A stretch of 64,000 nucleotides of DNA. It comes from CAYOWQ01 sp964407695. Lineage in GTDB: Bacteria > Planctomycetota > Phycisphaerae > Phycisphaerales > SM1A02. Made by a program: the position numbers and the translations under genes. Numbering within the stretch: position 1 is the first letter of the stretch; every line of letters begins with the position of its first letter. The DNA is taken from assembly GCA_964407695.1 (NCBI GenBank), contig CAYOWQ010000001.1:124001-188000 (forward strand), given 5' to 3'. The notes beneath the pieces were generated by a model. The model had not been told where the DNA came from. It saw only the letters and a program-made list of their open reading frames with translations, and made no database searches. Positions 1 through 8,699 of the stretch are shown piece after piece.

Positions 1-200
1 GCGGCCTGAATTCCCGCGATGCGGGCCACCGCCAGCGCTTCGCCCTTGGGGAGCCGTCCGTCCATGACAAGGTCCAGCGTCTCTGGCGCTGCCACGAAGT
101 ACGCCTCCGCCTCGGCCCGCCGATGCATCGGAGGTTTCGCCCCGATATCGACCATCGCTGCCCGGCCCTGATCATCGACGTGCGTCAGCCGTGTGCTCAT
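1..200 (-). CDS. moaC: MoaC, cyclic pyranopterin monophosphate synthase (partial, 3' end outside window)
   Basis: Only the first 66 codons lie inside the window; the gene reads leftward and runs off base 1. The translation begins MSTRLTHVDDQGRAAMVDIG and continues with the MoaC signature: a VDIGAKP stretch near residue 20 and DGRLPKGEALAVARIAGIQA near residue 50. MoaC works with MoaA in the first step of molybdenum cofactor synthesis, converting the rearranged GTP intermediate to cyclic pyranopterin monophosphate in the cytoplasm. The ATG at 200 is chosen because MoaC proteins usually start just before this Leu-Thr-His segment. The amidohydrolase gene upstream on the same strand ends 40 bases before this start, so co-transcription is possible. 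Confidence 0.9.
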   Translation of the reverse strand, partial: MSTRLTHVDDQGRAAMVDIGAKPPMHRRAEAEAYFVAAPETLDLVMDGRLPKGEALAVARIAGIQA

Positions 201-240
201 GATCCACAGTGTAAGCCCGATCCGCTCGTTGGCGACCTCA

Positions 241-1755
241 TCAGGCCTCGAAGACCACGTCGCCCCCGACCATCGTGCCCACGACGGCCGGCGGTCCGCC
301 AACCCAGTCCGCCGATAACGGGTCGATGTCGACAAACACGAGATCGGCCGGATGACCGCGGACCATGCGACCAAGATCGTCGCGCCCCAGCGCGCGCGCT
401 GCGTCTGACGTAAAGGCCCGTATCGCTTCCGCCGGAGTCAGATTCTGCCGCGGGCACACCAGGTGGTCATCGAGCGTCAACCCCGTCACGGCCGTGCGGA
501 TGCCCGCCATGACGTTGGGCTTCACGATCGGCCAGTCCGATCCGAAGGCCAGCAACGCGCCTGCCTCCAGGAGCGATCGAAACGGGAAGAATCGATCCAT
601 GCGTCCGGGGCCAAGCCTCGCCTCCGCGTATCGGCCGTCGTCGGCCTTGTGCAGCGGCTGCATACTGGCGATGCGCCCGCGGAAGCGGGGGAGGTCGTCG
701 GGGTGAATGGTCTGGGCGTGCTCGATGCGCACCGGAGCCGTGGGGGGGAGGCTGTCGGCAGCGTCGAGCGCCAGCCGAGCGGCTTCATCGCCGATGGCAT
801 GCATCGACGGCGACAAGTTCGCCTCGACAACAACTCTCGCCCATGCATGAAGCAGACCACGGTCGGCCAGCTCCACCAGCAGGCCGCGATTCCCCGGATC
901 ATCGGCATACGAGTCGAGCATTCGTGCGGTGCGTGAGCCAAGAGTGCCATCGATGAACGCCTTGAAGCCGATGATCCGCAGCCATTCGTCGGACGCAATG
1001 CCCTGCGCCAGCGAAACATCCAGCGGCCAATCTCGATCCAGCAGCGTGACCATGCAGCGCAGTCCTCGCGGCCCTCTCAATGGCTCTATGACATCGACGA
1101 CGTCGCGGCGATATTCCATCGTGCCGACACTGGTCACTCCCTGGCGGTGCAAGAGCGCTGCACCGGCGCGAACGGCGTTGCGCTTCTCGCCGATCGTCGG
1201 CTCGGGAATGATCGGGTTCACCAGCATCCACGCTGCTGCCTCCACCAGCAGACCCGTCGGGGCTCCGCCTGCATCGCGATCGATGCGCCCGCCGGGTGGG
1301 TCGTGCCGCAGATCGAGAGTGCCAAGCACGGCGTCGTTCACCACACAGGCATGGTGATCCATGCGGTAACAGACCACCGGCCGCGTTCCCGCGGCGGCCA
1401 GCCACGACCGATTCGGCATCATTCGATCCGGCCAATTTTCGTTCGACCAGCCGTGCGCCAGAAGCCACCGATCCTGCGGCAACTCGCGATGTCGCTTCGC
1501 AATCGCGTCTTCGAATTCCTTTCGGGAGCGGGCCCCGGAAAGGTCGAGCTGAGCCAGCATTTCCGAACCCAGCGAGAGGTGCAGATGACTGTCGATAAAC
1601 CCGGGCAGGGCGACACGATCACGCCAGTCAAGATCCGCATCGCCCGATGCTTCGATCCGGGCAATCCTTCCTCCGGCAATGGTGATGACGCCCTCGTCCA
1701 CCGACTCGCCGCGTTCCGGCAACCAGAATCTCGTGCGAATGCGAAGAGGCGGCAT
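241..1755 (-). CDS. Amidohydrolase of the YtcJ-like (amidohydrolase 3) group
   Basis: A 504-residue metal-dependent hydrolase. Residues 51-60 read PGFIDSHLHL, giving the HxH metal ligands at His57 and His59. Further family motifs are a HAIGDEAA segment, an IEHAQ segment and a late GSDWP motif whose Asp is the usual catalytic residue. The C-terminus has the LTPAEAIRAFTSDAARALG and GxPADLVFVD elements that return to the N-terminal beta-sandwich. Family members hydrolyse amide or related C-N bonds; the substrate cannot be read from sequence. The frame stays open upstream to 2331, but that stretch overlaps a real lipoprotein gene on the other strand. ATG 1755 starts the family-like MPPLRIRTRF and is preferred. 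The lipoprotein gene diverges from it 61 bases away. Confidence 0.85.
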   Translation of the reverse strand: MPPLRIRTRFWLPERGESVDEGVITIAGGRIARIEASGDADLDWRDRVALPGFIDSHLHLSLGSEMLAQLDLSGARSRKEFEDAIAKRHRELPQDRWLLAHGWSNENWPDRMMPNRSWLAAAGTRPVVCYRMDHHACVVNDAVLGTLDLRHDPPGGRIDRDAGGAPTGLLVEAAAWMLVNPIIPEPTIGEKRNAVRAGAALLHRQGVTSVGTMEYRRDVVDVIEPLRGPRGLRCMVTLLDRDWPLDVSLAQGIASDEWLRIIGFKAFIDGTLGSRTARMLDSYADDPGNRGLLVELADRGLLHAWARVVVEANLSPSMHAIGDEAARLALDAADSLPPTAPVRIEHAQTIHPDDLPRFRGRIASMQPLHKADDGRYAEARLGPGRMDRFFPFRSLLEAGALLAFGSDWPIVKPNVMAGIRTAVTGLTLDDHLVCPRQNLTPAEAIRAFTSDAARALGRDDLGRMVRGHPADLVFVDIDPLSADWVGGPPAVVGTMVGGDVVFEA

Positions 1756-1816
1756 GGGCTGGCGAGTGTATCGGCCGGCGGCCCTCCTGCGATCCTCATC
1801 CGCTCTACAATCCGGC

Positions 1817-2524
1817 ATGAGCCGAATCGCCATCACGTTGTCTCTGGCAGCTGCAACCATCCTGATGGGTTGCGACCGCACGCCAAAGGGCCAGCCCAAG
1901 CCGCCCGATCCGGCCACGCCCATGAACGTCAGCAAGCCGACCATGGAACCCGCGGCGGCGAACACGCCCGGTTCGTCGTCCAGCCCGGGAATGAACATGG
2001 CGGACGCCGGTTCCACCATGCCGGAAACTTCAGCACCCGACGCAGATCCGGCGAAGTCTGATCTGATCCAGCTCGCCGGCGCTGTGGCTCCGAAGCCCGC
2101 CTCGTGGCAATGGACCAAACCCACCATGCAGTTCCGTTCAGCCCAGTACATCGTGCCCGCGCGCGATGGTACGGGCGACGGGGCCGACTTCATCGTCTCC
2201 ATTTTCGCGGCCGGTGATGGCGGTCCTGTGCAGACCAACATCGATCGCTGGGCGGGCCAGTTCCGAAACGCTGACGGGTCGCCGGTTAAGGCGTCGCCGC
2301 AGACGATCACCCGGGACGGGATGACCCTCACGACAGTTGAATTGAAGGGCGCCTACCAAGGCATGGGCGCTGCCGGCCCCAAGCAGGACCAGATGCAGCT
2401 TGGCGCCATCATCGAGGGCGACGACGGCACGACGTTTCTCCGCCTGCTCGGCCCCGCCAAAACCGTGGAAGCCCATCGTGCGGAATGGGATGCGGTGATC
2501 GCCGGCATCAAGCCGCAGGGTTGA
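1817..2524 (+). CDS. Predicted lipoprotein, function unknown
   Basis: A 235-residue protein with a clear lipoprotein signal: MSRIAITLSLAAATILMGC, with LMGC as lipobox and Cys19 as the lipidated residue. A low-complexity Pro/Thr/Ser/Met linker follows (about residues 20-80), then a compact domain of about 150 residues that includes IVSIFAAGDGGPVQTNIDRW and VELKGAYQGMG. Similar domains of this type occur in planctomycete lipoproteins, but I do not recognise a function. An in-frame open stretch begins at 1679, but ATG 1817 starts the signal peptide exactly. The gene diverges from the amidohydrolase and converges on the mutase gene, whose stop is only 6 bases away. Confidence 0.75.
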   Translation: MSRIAITLSLAAATILMGCDRTPKGQPKPPDPATPMNVSKPTMEPAAANTPGSSSSPGMNMADAGSTMPETSAPDADPAKSDLIQLAGAVAPKPASWQWTKPTMQFRSAQYIVPARDGTGDGADFIVSIFAAGDGGPVQTNIDRWAGQFRNADGSPVKASPQTITRDGMTLTTVELKGAYQGMGAAGPKQDQMQLGAIIEGDDGTTFLRLLGPAKTVEAHRAEWDAVIAGIKPQG

Positions 2525-2530
2525 CGCGGC

Positions 2531-4192
2531 CTACCACTCCGGCCCACCGCTGTATCGGCCGTATACATCTGCCATCGCCTGCACCATCTCGCCCAGCGTG
2601 CACTTGGCGTGCGCTGCTTCAATCAGGGAAGGCATGACGTTCTGGTCATTGCGGGCTGCATCGCGAACCGCATCCAGCGCTCGCTTCGCTTCGTCCTTGT
2701 TGCGATTCCTTTTGAATGCGGCCAGTCGCTCGCACTGCACCGCCTCCACCTCGTGGGGAATCTGCAGGATCGGCACATGGTGCTCATCGTTCCCGTCGGT
2801 AAAGGCGTTCACGCCCACGATCAGCCGATCGCCCGCCTCCATCTCCTGCCCGAAGCGATAGCTCGCCTCGGCAATCGATCGGCGGAAGTAGCCCTTGTGA
2901 ATACCCTCCACCACGCCGCCGATGTCGTCAATCTCGGCGATGATGCTGTTGGCGTCTTTCTCCATCTGGTCGGTCAACGCCTCGACATACCACGACCCGC
3001 CCAGCGGATCGACCGTGCGGTGCACACCCGTCTCATGCGCGAGGATCTGCTGCGTCCGCAGCGCCACCCGAACCGCCGTTTCCGTCGGCAGGCCCAGCGT
3101 CTCATCCATCGAATCGGTATGCAGGCTCTGGCATCCGCCCAACACCGCGGCCATCGCCTGATACGCCACCCGCACGATGTTGTTCAGCGGCTGCTGCTCG
3201 GTCAGCGAGCATCCCGCCGTCTGCACGTGCGTGCGCATCAGGAGCGATCGATCGCTCTTCGCTCCGTAGCGCTCCTTCATCGCTTTGGCCCAGATTCGCC
3301 GCGCCGCCCGCAGTTTGCAGATTTCCTCGAAGAACTCGTTGTGGCTGTTAAAGAAGAACGAAAGCCTCGGCGCAAACGAATCAATATCCAGCCCCCGCTT
3401 CAGGCACCACTCGACATACTCCATGCCGTCGCGCAGCGTGAACGCCAGCTCCTGCGTGGCCGTGCTGCCCGCTTCGCGAATGTGATAGCCCGAGATCGAG
3501 ACCGAGTTCCACTTCGGCACATGCTGCGATTGGAACTCGATGGTATCAACCACCAGCTTCACGCTGGCTTCCGGCGGATAGATGAACTCGTTTTGCGAAT
3601 GGAATTCCTTCAGGATGTCGTTCTGCAGCGTGCCGCCGATGTTGTTCCAATCGATGCCGCGCTCCCGCGCCATCGCCAGATACATCGCCCAGATCACGCA
3701 CGCCGGTCCGTTGATCGTCTGCGATACCGTCACCTCGCCGATCGGAATATCCGCATACAGCCGGTGCATGTCGTCAATGGTCGAAATCGCCACGCCACAG
3801 CGCCCCACCTCGCCGATTGAGAGCGAATCATCCGAATCGCGGCCCATCAAGGTCGGCAGATCAAACGCCGTTGAAAGCCCCGTCTGCACACCCTTGGCGT
3901 TGGCCAGCAGATACTTGAACCGCTTATTGGTGTCGTCGGCCGAGCCGAAGCCCGCGAACTGCCGCATGGTCCAGAGGCGGCCGCGATACATCGTCTTGTG
4001 CACCCCTCGGGTGTATGGAAACACACCCGGCTCGCCGACCCGCGGATGCGCCACCGCCGAATCATTCGGATCGTTCACCAATACATCGTCGGGGCCGTAG
4101 CGCTCCTTCACGACATATCCGGAGATGGTCACCGACTCTGGGTCGACGACGGAACGGGGCGGTGCGGCGGATTTGGTGTTGATGGTGGTCAT
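2531..4192 (-). CDS. Methylmalonyl-CoA mutase-type acyl-CoA mutase, large (catalytic) subunit
   Basis: A 553-residue catalytic subunit of the adenosylcobalamin-dependent acyl-CoA mutases. It carries the family landmarks: FPYTRGVHKTMYRGRLWTMRQFAGFG near the N-terminus, TGLSTAFDLPTLMGRDSD, GEVGRCGVAISTIDDM, the ISGYHIREAGSTATQELAFT segment, and RTHVQTAGCSLTEQQPLNNI with a downstream HTDSMDETLGLPTE. There is no C-terminal B12-binding domain, so a separate small subunit is expected; it is not in this window. Known relatives interconvert methylmalonyl-CoA and succinyl-CoA or isobutyryl-CoA and butyryl-CoA, and the substrate cannot be assigned here. A TTG at 4243 would add 17 residues, but ATG 4192 (MTTINTKS) is more likely. 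Confidence 0.9.
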   Translation of the reverse strand: MTTINTKSAAPPRSVVDPESVTISGYVVKERYGPDDVLVNDPNDSAVAHPRVGEPGVFPYTRGVHKTMYRGRLWTMRQFAGFGSADDTNKRFKYLLANAKGVQTGLSTAFDLPTLMGRDSDDSLSIGEVGRCGVAISTIDDMHRLYADIPIGEVTVSQTINGPACVIWAMYLAMARERGIDWNNIGGTLQNDILKEFHSQNEFIYPPEASVKLVVDTIEFQSQHVPKWNSVSISGYHIREAGSTATQELAFTLRDGMEYVEWCLKRGLDIDSFAPRLSFFFNSHNEFFEEICKLRAARRIWAKAMKERYGAKSDRSLLMRTHVQTAGCSLTEQQPLNNIVRVAYQAMAAVLGGCQSLHTDSMDETLGLPTETAVRVALRTQQILAHETGVHRTVDPLGGSWYVEALTDQMEKDANSIIAEIDDIGGVVEGIHKGYFRRSIAEASYRFGQEMEAGDRLIVGVNAFTDGNDEHHVPILQIPHEVEAVQCERLAAFKRNRNKDEAKRALDAVRDAARNDQNVMPSLIEAAHAKCTLGEMVQAMADVYGRYSGGPEW

Positions 4193-4335
4193 GCGGGATT
4201 CGTTCGGGTTAAGCGGGCGCAACAACAGCCCCAAGGATTCCAATGAAAGTGTAGTCGACGCGGCGGAACAGCGGAGCGCTAATTCGGGCTGTAACCGCCC
4301 TTGTCCCGGGCTCCCCCAGACAGAGGTGCATCAAT

Positions 4336-6300
4336 TCAATCGTCCTCTTCCACCCCGTTGAACACCAGGTCCAGTCCGTTGGGTGCATACAGCCACCTCT
4401 TCTCCGGATCGCCCCGACCGCCATCATCCGCGCCGTCGATTCCCACGCTGTACAGCACAAATGGCCGCCCCTGCGGGTCGGTCTCGCCATCGAGCATTTT
4501 GTAGATCAGCGACCTGCCGGAAAGCCCGTCCTGCAGGCACGCTGGAGGAAGATCAAGCTCGTCAAGAGTTGCAGGATACTCCCCATGCCGCAGCTTCCAC
4601 GCGTCGAGGGCCAGCAGCACCCGCGGGCCGTTCACCCTGACTCCCGAGCTGTCGCACGCGCCGACGTACTTGTTGGCGGCCGTGACAAGAATTTGCAGCA
4701 TTGGCTTGGTCAGCAATGGAAGGCTGAGTGGGGGGCGTTGGTGTATTGGGATCGCCGCCGCCGCCTTGCACGCGGCGTAATACGCATCCGCCTCATCGCG
4801 ATTCTCGGCAAACGTGCCTGGCCCGGCGAACCACGATACGCTCGGCACGCCGCCCCAGAAACTTGTGAAGTTGCCCCAGCGTTCGCTCAGCTTCCAGCGG
4901 TCTTCATAGAGCCATGCAATCGTGTCGATGGTTGACATCCGCTCCGCCTCGAGCCCCGCCACGGCATCGGGTGTCCAATCCTGTCGTGTCAACGCCGCTT
5001 CAATCGCGTCGTGCCACGAAACATCCGGAAAGTCCCGCTGGTGATGCTGCACCGTGCCCACCACCAGGGCTCGACACGCCAACCCCACCAGCTTGTCGAT
5101 CATCGTGAACTGCGCGCCGATCAGGCGACTGATCGCCAATGCTTCTTCCGCCGCTTCGACATACTCCTCCCGATCCCCGGCCTCCAGCGCCTGGGTCATC
5201 CGCGCAACGTTTATCCTGCACAAGTGCCGCGCCTTCGAAAGTTCCGGAAGAAGCATCATCACCATCGGCTCATCCTGCTGTGAGTAGACTCGCCGCACCG
5301 CCGCCTTGATTCCCGGCAGCGCCCGCATCCGATCGACCAGGCCCTCTTCGCGATACCTGGCCAGAAATTCGAAACAAGCAGCCCGCTCTTCGTCAAGCTG
5401 AAGCCAAGTCTTCCGCTTCTTCTCAAGATCTGCCGATCGAAAGGTCATCGGTGTGAAGTCCGGAGCGCTGCCCGATTTCCCCTCCAGCGTTCGCTCGATC
5501 CGGAGCGCACGGTCAATCGACTCACGCTGCTCGAAAATACCCATCAAGTCATCCCACCCCCGCGCCGCCAACTCCGGGTCCGGATTTCCCTGCGTTGCAA
5601 GGACCAAATGACCAAGCTGGTCGCGATTCACTCGCGCCGCCCGAGCCATCGCCGCCTGCGAGCGAAGCCGATACTCGCGCACACCCAGCCAGACCATGGT
5701 GGCCAGCACGATCGCCCCTAGCATCGCCGCGATTCGTTTCCGCCGCACTCGTCGCCGGGCGGCCCGCTCGGCCAGCATCACGGGGTCGACCAACGTGGCC
5801 GAATGCATCATCACCTTCCTGCCTTCAGCGTCGGTGACCAGTTCACCCAGCGACGGGTCAACCTCACTCAGTCCGCCGCATTCGGGACAGCGAATCTTCA
5901 GGTCCGCCCCCGGCTCAAGCCCGAGGAACGAATAGCCGCACTCCTGGCACGTTCCCCGCATTCGAATCACGCGGCCGATCCGCCGCCGCAGCCGCCAGTC
6001 TCGCTGAAGAAAGGTCAGCCAACCCACAAAGAGCACCAGAAGGCCGTAAACGGCACCGATGAATCCGACATGGCTCTGATCATGGAGTCTCTCGACAGTC
6101 GACGAGTACTCTTCCAGAAACAGAACTCCCACCGCCACAAGAAGCAGCACGATCAACATGAAGGCAGCGCTCAGCAACCAGCCAAAGAGCCGGCGCATAG
6201 CGCTTCCCCTGGCAGACTTCACAAACCGCCGGCACTGCTCATCGCTGAAGCGATCCAGCTCGGGAAACGCCCGCCAGACTTTGCGGGTGATCAGCCTCAT
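4336..6300 (-). CDS. Membrane protein with N-terminal zinc ribbon, function unknown
   Basis: A 654-residue protein with predicted membrane segments at about 40-62, 79-98 and 190-207. Between the second and third lies a four-cysteine zinc ribbon (Cys118, Cys121, Cys138, Cys141; CQECG and CPECGG). The remainder, about 440 residues, is mostly helical and probably soluble. It contains WLYEDRWKLSERWGNF and ends with a small domain that includes DAWKLRHGEYPATLDELDLP and FVLYSVGIDGADDGG. That last motif resembles the C-terminal region of planctomycete type II pseudopilin-like proteins, where similar GxYPxxLxxL and YSxGxDGxDDGG segments occur. No enzymatic motif was seen. It has no obvious operon partner. 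Confidence 0.6.
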   Translation of the reverse strand: MRLITRKVWRAFPELDRFSDEQCRRFVKSARGSAMRRLFGWLLSAAFMLIVLLLVAVGVLFLEEYSSTVERLHDQSHVGFIGAVYGLLVLFVGWLTFLQRDWRLRRRIGRVIRMRGTCQECGYSFLGLEPGADLKIRCPECGGLSEVDPSLGELVTDAEGRKVMMHSATLVDPVMLAERAARRRVRRKRIAAMLGAIVLATMVWLGVREYRLRSQAAMARAARVNRDQLGHLVLATQGNPDPELAARGWDDLMGIFEQRESIDRALRIERTLEGKSGSAPDFTPMTFRSADLEKKRKTWLQLDEERAACFEFLARYREEGLVDRMRALPGIKAAVRRVYSQQDEPMVMMLLPELSKARHLCRINVARMTQALEAGDREEYVEAAEEALAISRLIGAQFTMIDKLVGLACRALVVGTVQHHQRDFPDVSWHDAIEAALTRQDWTPDAVAGLEAERMSTIDTIAWLYEDRWKLSERWGNFTSFWGGVPSVSWFAGPGTFAENRDEADAYYAACKAAAAIPIHQRPPLSLPLLTKPMLQILVTAANKYVGACDSSGVRVNGPRVLLALDAWKLRHGEYPATLDELDLPPACLQDGLSGRSLIYKMLDGETDPQGRPFVLYSVGIDGADDGGRGDPEKRWLYAPNGLDLVFNGVEEDD

Positions 6301-6347
6301 GTCGCAAGTCTACCGAGTGCCCAACCCGCCTGGTTCTGGAAGCCCGA

Positions 6348-6542
6348 TCAAGTCGTCCCGCAGTTATCCGAAGACCCTTGGCCAGAGGTTTCTTCCGCCT
6401 TATGTACCGCCCGCCGCAGGTCCAGCACCTGCTGCAGCCAGTCCAGCCGCTCCTGCGGCGTCAGGTCTTCAAACCGCCGTTCGAGATGGCCGTCGAAATC
6501 GGGGTGGACATTCTGCCAGGATGGGTCGTCAGGGGCGGTCAT
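6348..6542 (-). CDS. Small 64-residue protein coupled to a nucleotidyltransferase
   Basis: A 64-residue acidic, helical protein (DFDGHLERRFEDLTPQERLD then WLQQVLDLRRAV). Its ATG at 6542 overlaps the stop of the nucleotidyltransferase gene in an ATGA, so the two are translationally coupled. Small proteins with a ...F..LTP.ERLDWL... core often sit beside minimal nucleotidyltransferases, and a toxin-antitoxin-like or regulatory partnership is possible. No catalytic motif is visible and the role is unknown. Confidence 0.6.
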   Translation of the reverse strand: MTAPDDPSWQNVHPDFDGHLERRFEDLTPQERLDWLQQVLDLRRAVHKAEETSGQGSSDNCGTT

Positions 6543-7054
6543 TGATCGATGAGGCGCTTCAGATCTTCGATATCGCGCCGATCGGTCTCGCGCATCGGCG
6601 TCACCTTGCTCTTTGCGAAAATCAGGTCCTCGCGACTGGAGATGGTGATCGATTCACCATTGATCACCATACGTTGCCCCCGAGCCTTCAGGTCGGCAAA
6701 CTCCACTGGATAGCGGAGGAAGATATCGACCTGTGGAGTCGTCCCCTCACCTGTCAACGTGAATACTTCGGCTCCCTTCTTCTCGATCCACTCACGCCGG
6801 GCTGCCGGGTCCAATAACCGCTCGATCGGCTCTGGGTTTCGGGGGCTTAGACCGAGCTCCCCGGCGAGATCGATCAGGCGCCGCAGATTCTCCTCCTCAA
6901 GCTCGACGCAGATGTCCAGATCCGCAGTGACCCTATTGACCCCGTGCAGCACACACGCCACCCCGCCGCAGACCACGAAATCAACACCCGCCTGCGAGAG
7001 GGCGTTGAGCAGTTGCGGAAGGGTCTGGCTTCGAGCGGACATGTGTTTTGTCAC
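6539..7054 (-). CDS. Minimal nucleotidyltransferase (AbiEii/DUF6036-like)
   Basis: A 171-residue protein of the polymerase-beta-like nucleotidyltransferase fold. The N-terminal core reads DFVVCGGVACVLHGVNRVTA followed by DLDICVE, matching the GG...H...R.T.D.D pattern in which the two Asp residues bind metal. VDIFLRY supplies the third acidic position. Proteins of this group act as nucleotidyl-transferring toxins or antitoxins in some systems and are of unknown role in others. Translation may start at GTG 7054 or ATG 7042 (MSARSQ); neither has a convincing ribosome-binding site. The next gene overlaps its stop by four bases, forming a two-gene unit. Confidence 0.7.
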   Translation of the reverse strand: MTKHMSARSQTLPQLLNALSQAGVDFVVCGGVACVLHGVNRVTADLDICVELEEENLRRLIDLAGELGLSPRNPEPIERLLDPAARREWIEKKGAEVFTLTGEGTTPQVDIFLRYPVEFADLKARGQRMVINGESITISSREDLIFAKSKVTPMRETDRRDIEDLKRLIDQ

Positions 7055-7109
7055 CGAATTGGGCCATCATGGAACATAGCGATGCAGCGCGCCGGGAGGC
7101 GCCTCATTC

Positions 7110-8513
7110 CTAAAACCCCGCATGCCCCGGCGTCCTCGGGAACGGAATCACATCACGAATGTTCGCCATCCCCGTCGCATAGATAATCGTCCGCTCAAAG
7201 CCCAGCCCGAACCCCGCGTGCGGCGTGGTGCCATACTTCCGCAGGTCCCGATACCACCAGTAATCCTGCTTCGGCAAACCCATCTCGTCCAGCCGCGAAT
7301 CCAACACCTCCAGCCGCTCCTCGCGCTGGCTCCCGCCGATGATCTCGCCGATGCCCGGCGCCAAGACATCCATCGCGGCCACCGTCTTCCCATCATCATT
7401 CATCCGCATGTAGAACGCTTTGATCTCCTTCGGGTAGTTCATCACCACCACCGGCCGCCCCACGAGTTCTTCCGTGAGATATCGCTCGTGCTCGCTCTGC
7501 ATGTCGATGCCCCACTTCACCGGAAACTCAAACTTCCGCCCTTTCGCCACCGCAGCTTCCAGCGCCTTGATCGCGTCGGTATACGTCATCCGCTCAAACG
7601 AAGCGCTCACGAACTTCTCCAGCCGCTCGATGCACCCCTTATCGATCCGCTCGGCGAAAAACTTCATGTCGTCCGGCCGCTCGTTCAACAGCGCGGTGAA
7701 AATGTACTTCAGAAAGTCCTCCGCAAGATCCGCATCGGCCTTCAAGTCCGCAAATGCAATCTCCGGCTCGATCATCCAAAACTCAGCAAGGTGCCGCGAC
7801 GTGTTCGAATTCTCCGCCCGAAACGTCGGCCCGAAGGTATACACCTTCGACAGCGCCATGCAGTACGTCTCCACGTTCAACTGCCCCGACACCGTCAGGT
7901 ACGCCGGCTTCGCGAAGAAATCCTTCGCGTAGTCCACATGCCCCTGCTCATTTCGCGGCGGATTCGCCATGTCCAGCGTGCTCACTTTGAACATCGCCCC
8001 CGCGCCCTCGCAATCGCTCGCCGTCACGATCGGCGTATGCACATATAGAAACCCGTGCTCGTGAAAGAACCGATGCACGGCCATCGCCAGCGTGTGTCGC
8101 ACCCGCGCCACCGCGCCAAACGTGTTGGTCCGCACCCGCAGGTGCGCCACATCCCGCAGATACTCAAACGAATGCTGCTTCGGCGAAATCGGATAGGTGT
8201 CCGGGTCATCCACCCAGCCCACCACGCGAACCGCATCCGCCTGCAACTCAAGCGATTGCCCCTTGCCCTGGCTCTGCACCAGCGTGCCCTCGCACTCCAC
8301 CGCACACCCCGCCGTCAGCCGCATCACCTCATTTTCATAGTTCGCCAGCGTATTCGGCGCTACCACCTGAATCGGGTCGAAGCAGGATCCGTCGCTGACA
8401 TGTACGAACGACAGGCCCGCTTTCGAGTCCCGCCGCGTCCGCACCCAGCCCTTCACCACCGCTCGCGAACCAGCCGATCCGGCACGAAGAATCTCCGCAA
8501 TTGATGCATTCAT
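7110..8513 (-). CDS. asnS: Asparaginyl-tRNA synthetase
   Basis: A 467-residue class II aminoacyl-tRNA synthetase that charges tRNA-Asn with asparagine. The N-terminal OB-fold anticodon-binding domain (about residues 1-110) contains VKGWVRTRRDSKAGLSFVHV and a GSCFDPIQVV strand. The catalytic core carries class II motif 2 (FRAENSNTSRHLAEFWMIEPE region) and motif 3 near the C-terminus (GFGLGFERTIIY). The long YPKEIKAFYMR and DVLAPGIGEIIGGSQREERL segments are typical of AsnRS. The length is normal for the family. The frame is open upstream to 8648, but ATG 8513 (MNASIAEIL) gives the usual N-terminus. A presumed housekeeping gene. Confidence 0.95.
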   Translation of the reverse strand: MNASIAEILRAGSAGSRAVVKGWVRTRRDSKAGLSFVHVSDGSCFDPIQVVAPNTLANYENEVMRLTAGCAVECEGTLVQSQGKGQSLELQADAVRVVGWVDDPDTYPISPKQHSFEYLRDVAHLRVRTNTFGAVARVRHTLAMAVHRFFHEHGFLYVHTPIVTASDCEGAGAMFKVSTLDMANPPRNEQGHVDYAKDFFAKPAYLTVSGQLNVETYCMALSKVYTFGPTFRAENSNTSRHLAEFWMIEPEIAFADLKADADLAEDFLKYIFTALLNERPDDMKFFAERIDKGCIERLEKFVSASFERMTYTDAIKALEAAVAKGRKFEFPVKWGIDMQSEHERYLTEELVGRPVVVMNYPKEIKAFYMRMNDDGKTVAAMDVLAPGIGEIIGGSQREERLEVLDSRLDEMGLPKQDYWWYRDLRKYGTTPHAGFGLGFERTIIYATGMANIRDVIPFPRTPGHAGF

Positions 8514-8666
8514 GGCCGCGATTGTACGGCAACAAACTCGGTGGGTCTGAGTATGGTGGCGCTGGCGTCTCGCCGGCGATTCCCTCGGAGGCCGGACCTG
8601 AGCACGGCAAAGGTCCGGATCATCGCCCAATTCTCGAACCCTCACCAAGAACCAACCTCTCCCAAA

Positions 8667-8698
8667 TTGGACGTTTGGACGTTTCAGCGTTTGGACGT
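8667..8698. repeat. Tandem 8-bp repeat, four units
   Basis: Four consecutive 8-bp units lie here: ttggacgt, ttggacgt, the variant ttcagcgt, and ttggacgt. They occupy the short gap between asnS and the DUF1015 gene, ending just before the latter's stop codon. A second tandem array with the same 8-bp period lies at 42319-42350. The function is unknown; short tandem repeats of this kind are often dispersed through a genome as a family. Confidence 0.7.
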
Positions 8699-8699
8699 T

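Noticed and set aside
2609..3820. A 403-codon plus-strand open frame
   Set aside because: Antisense shadow of the mutase gene.
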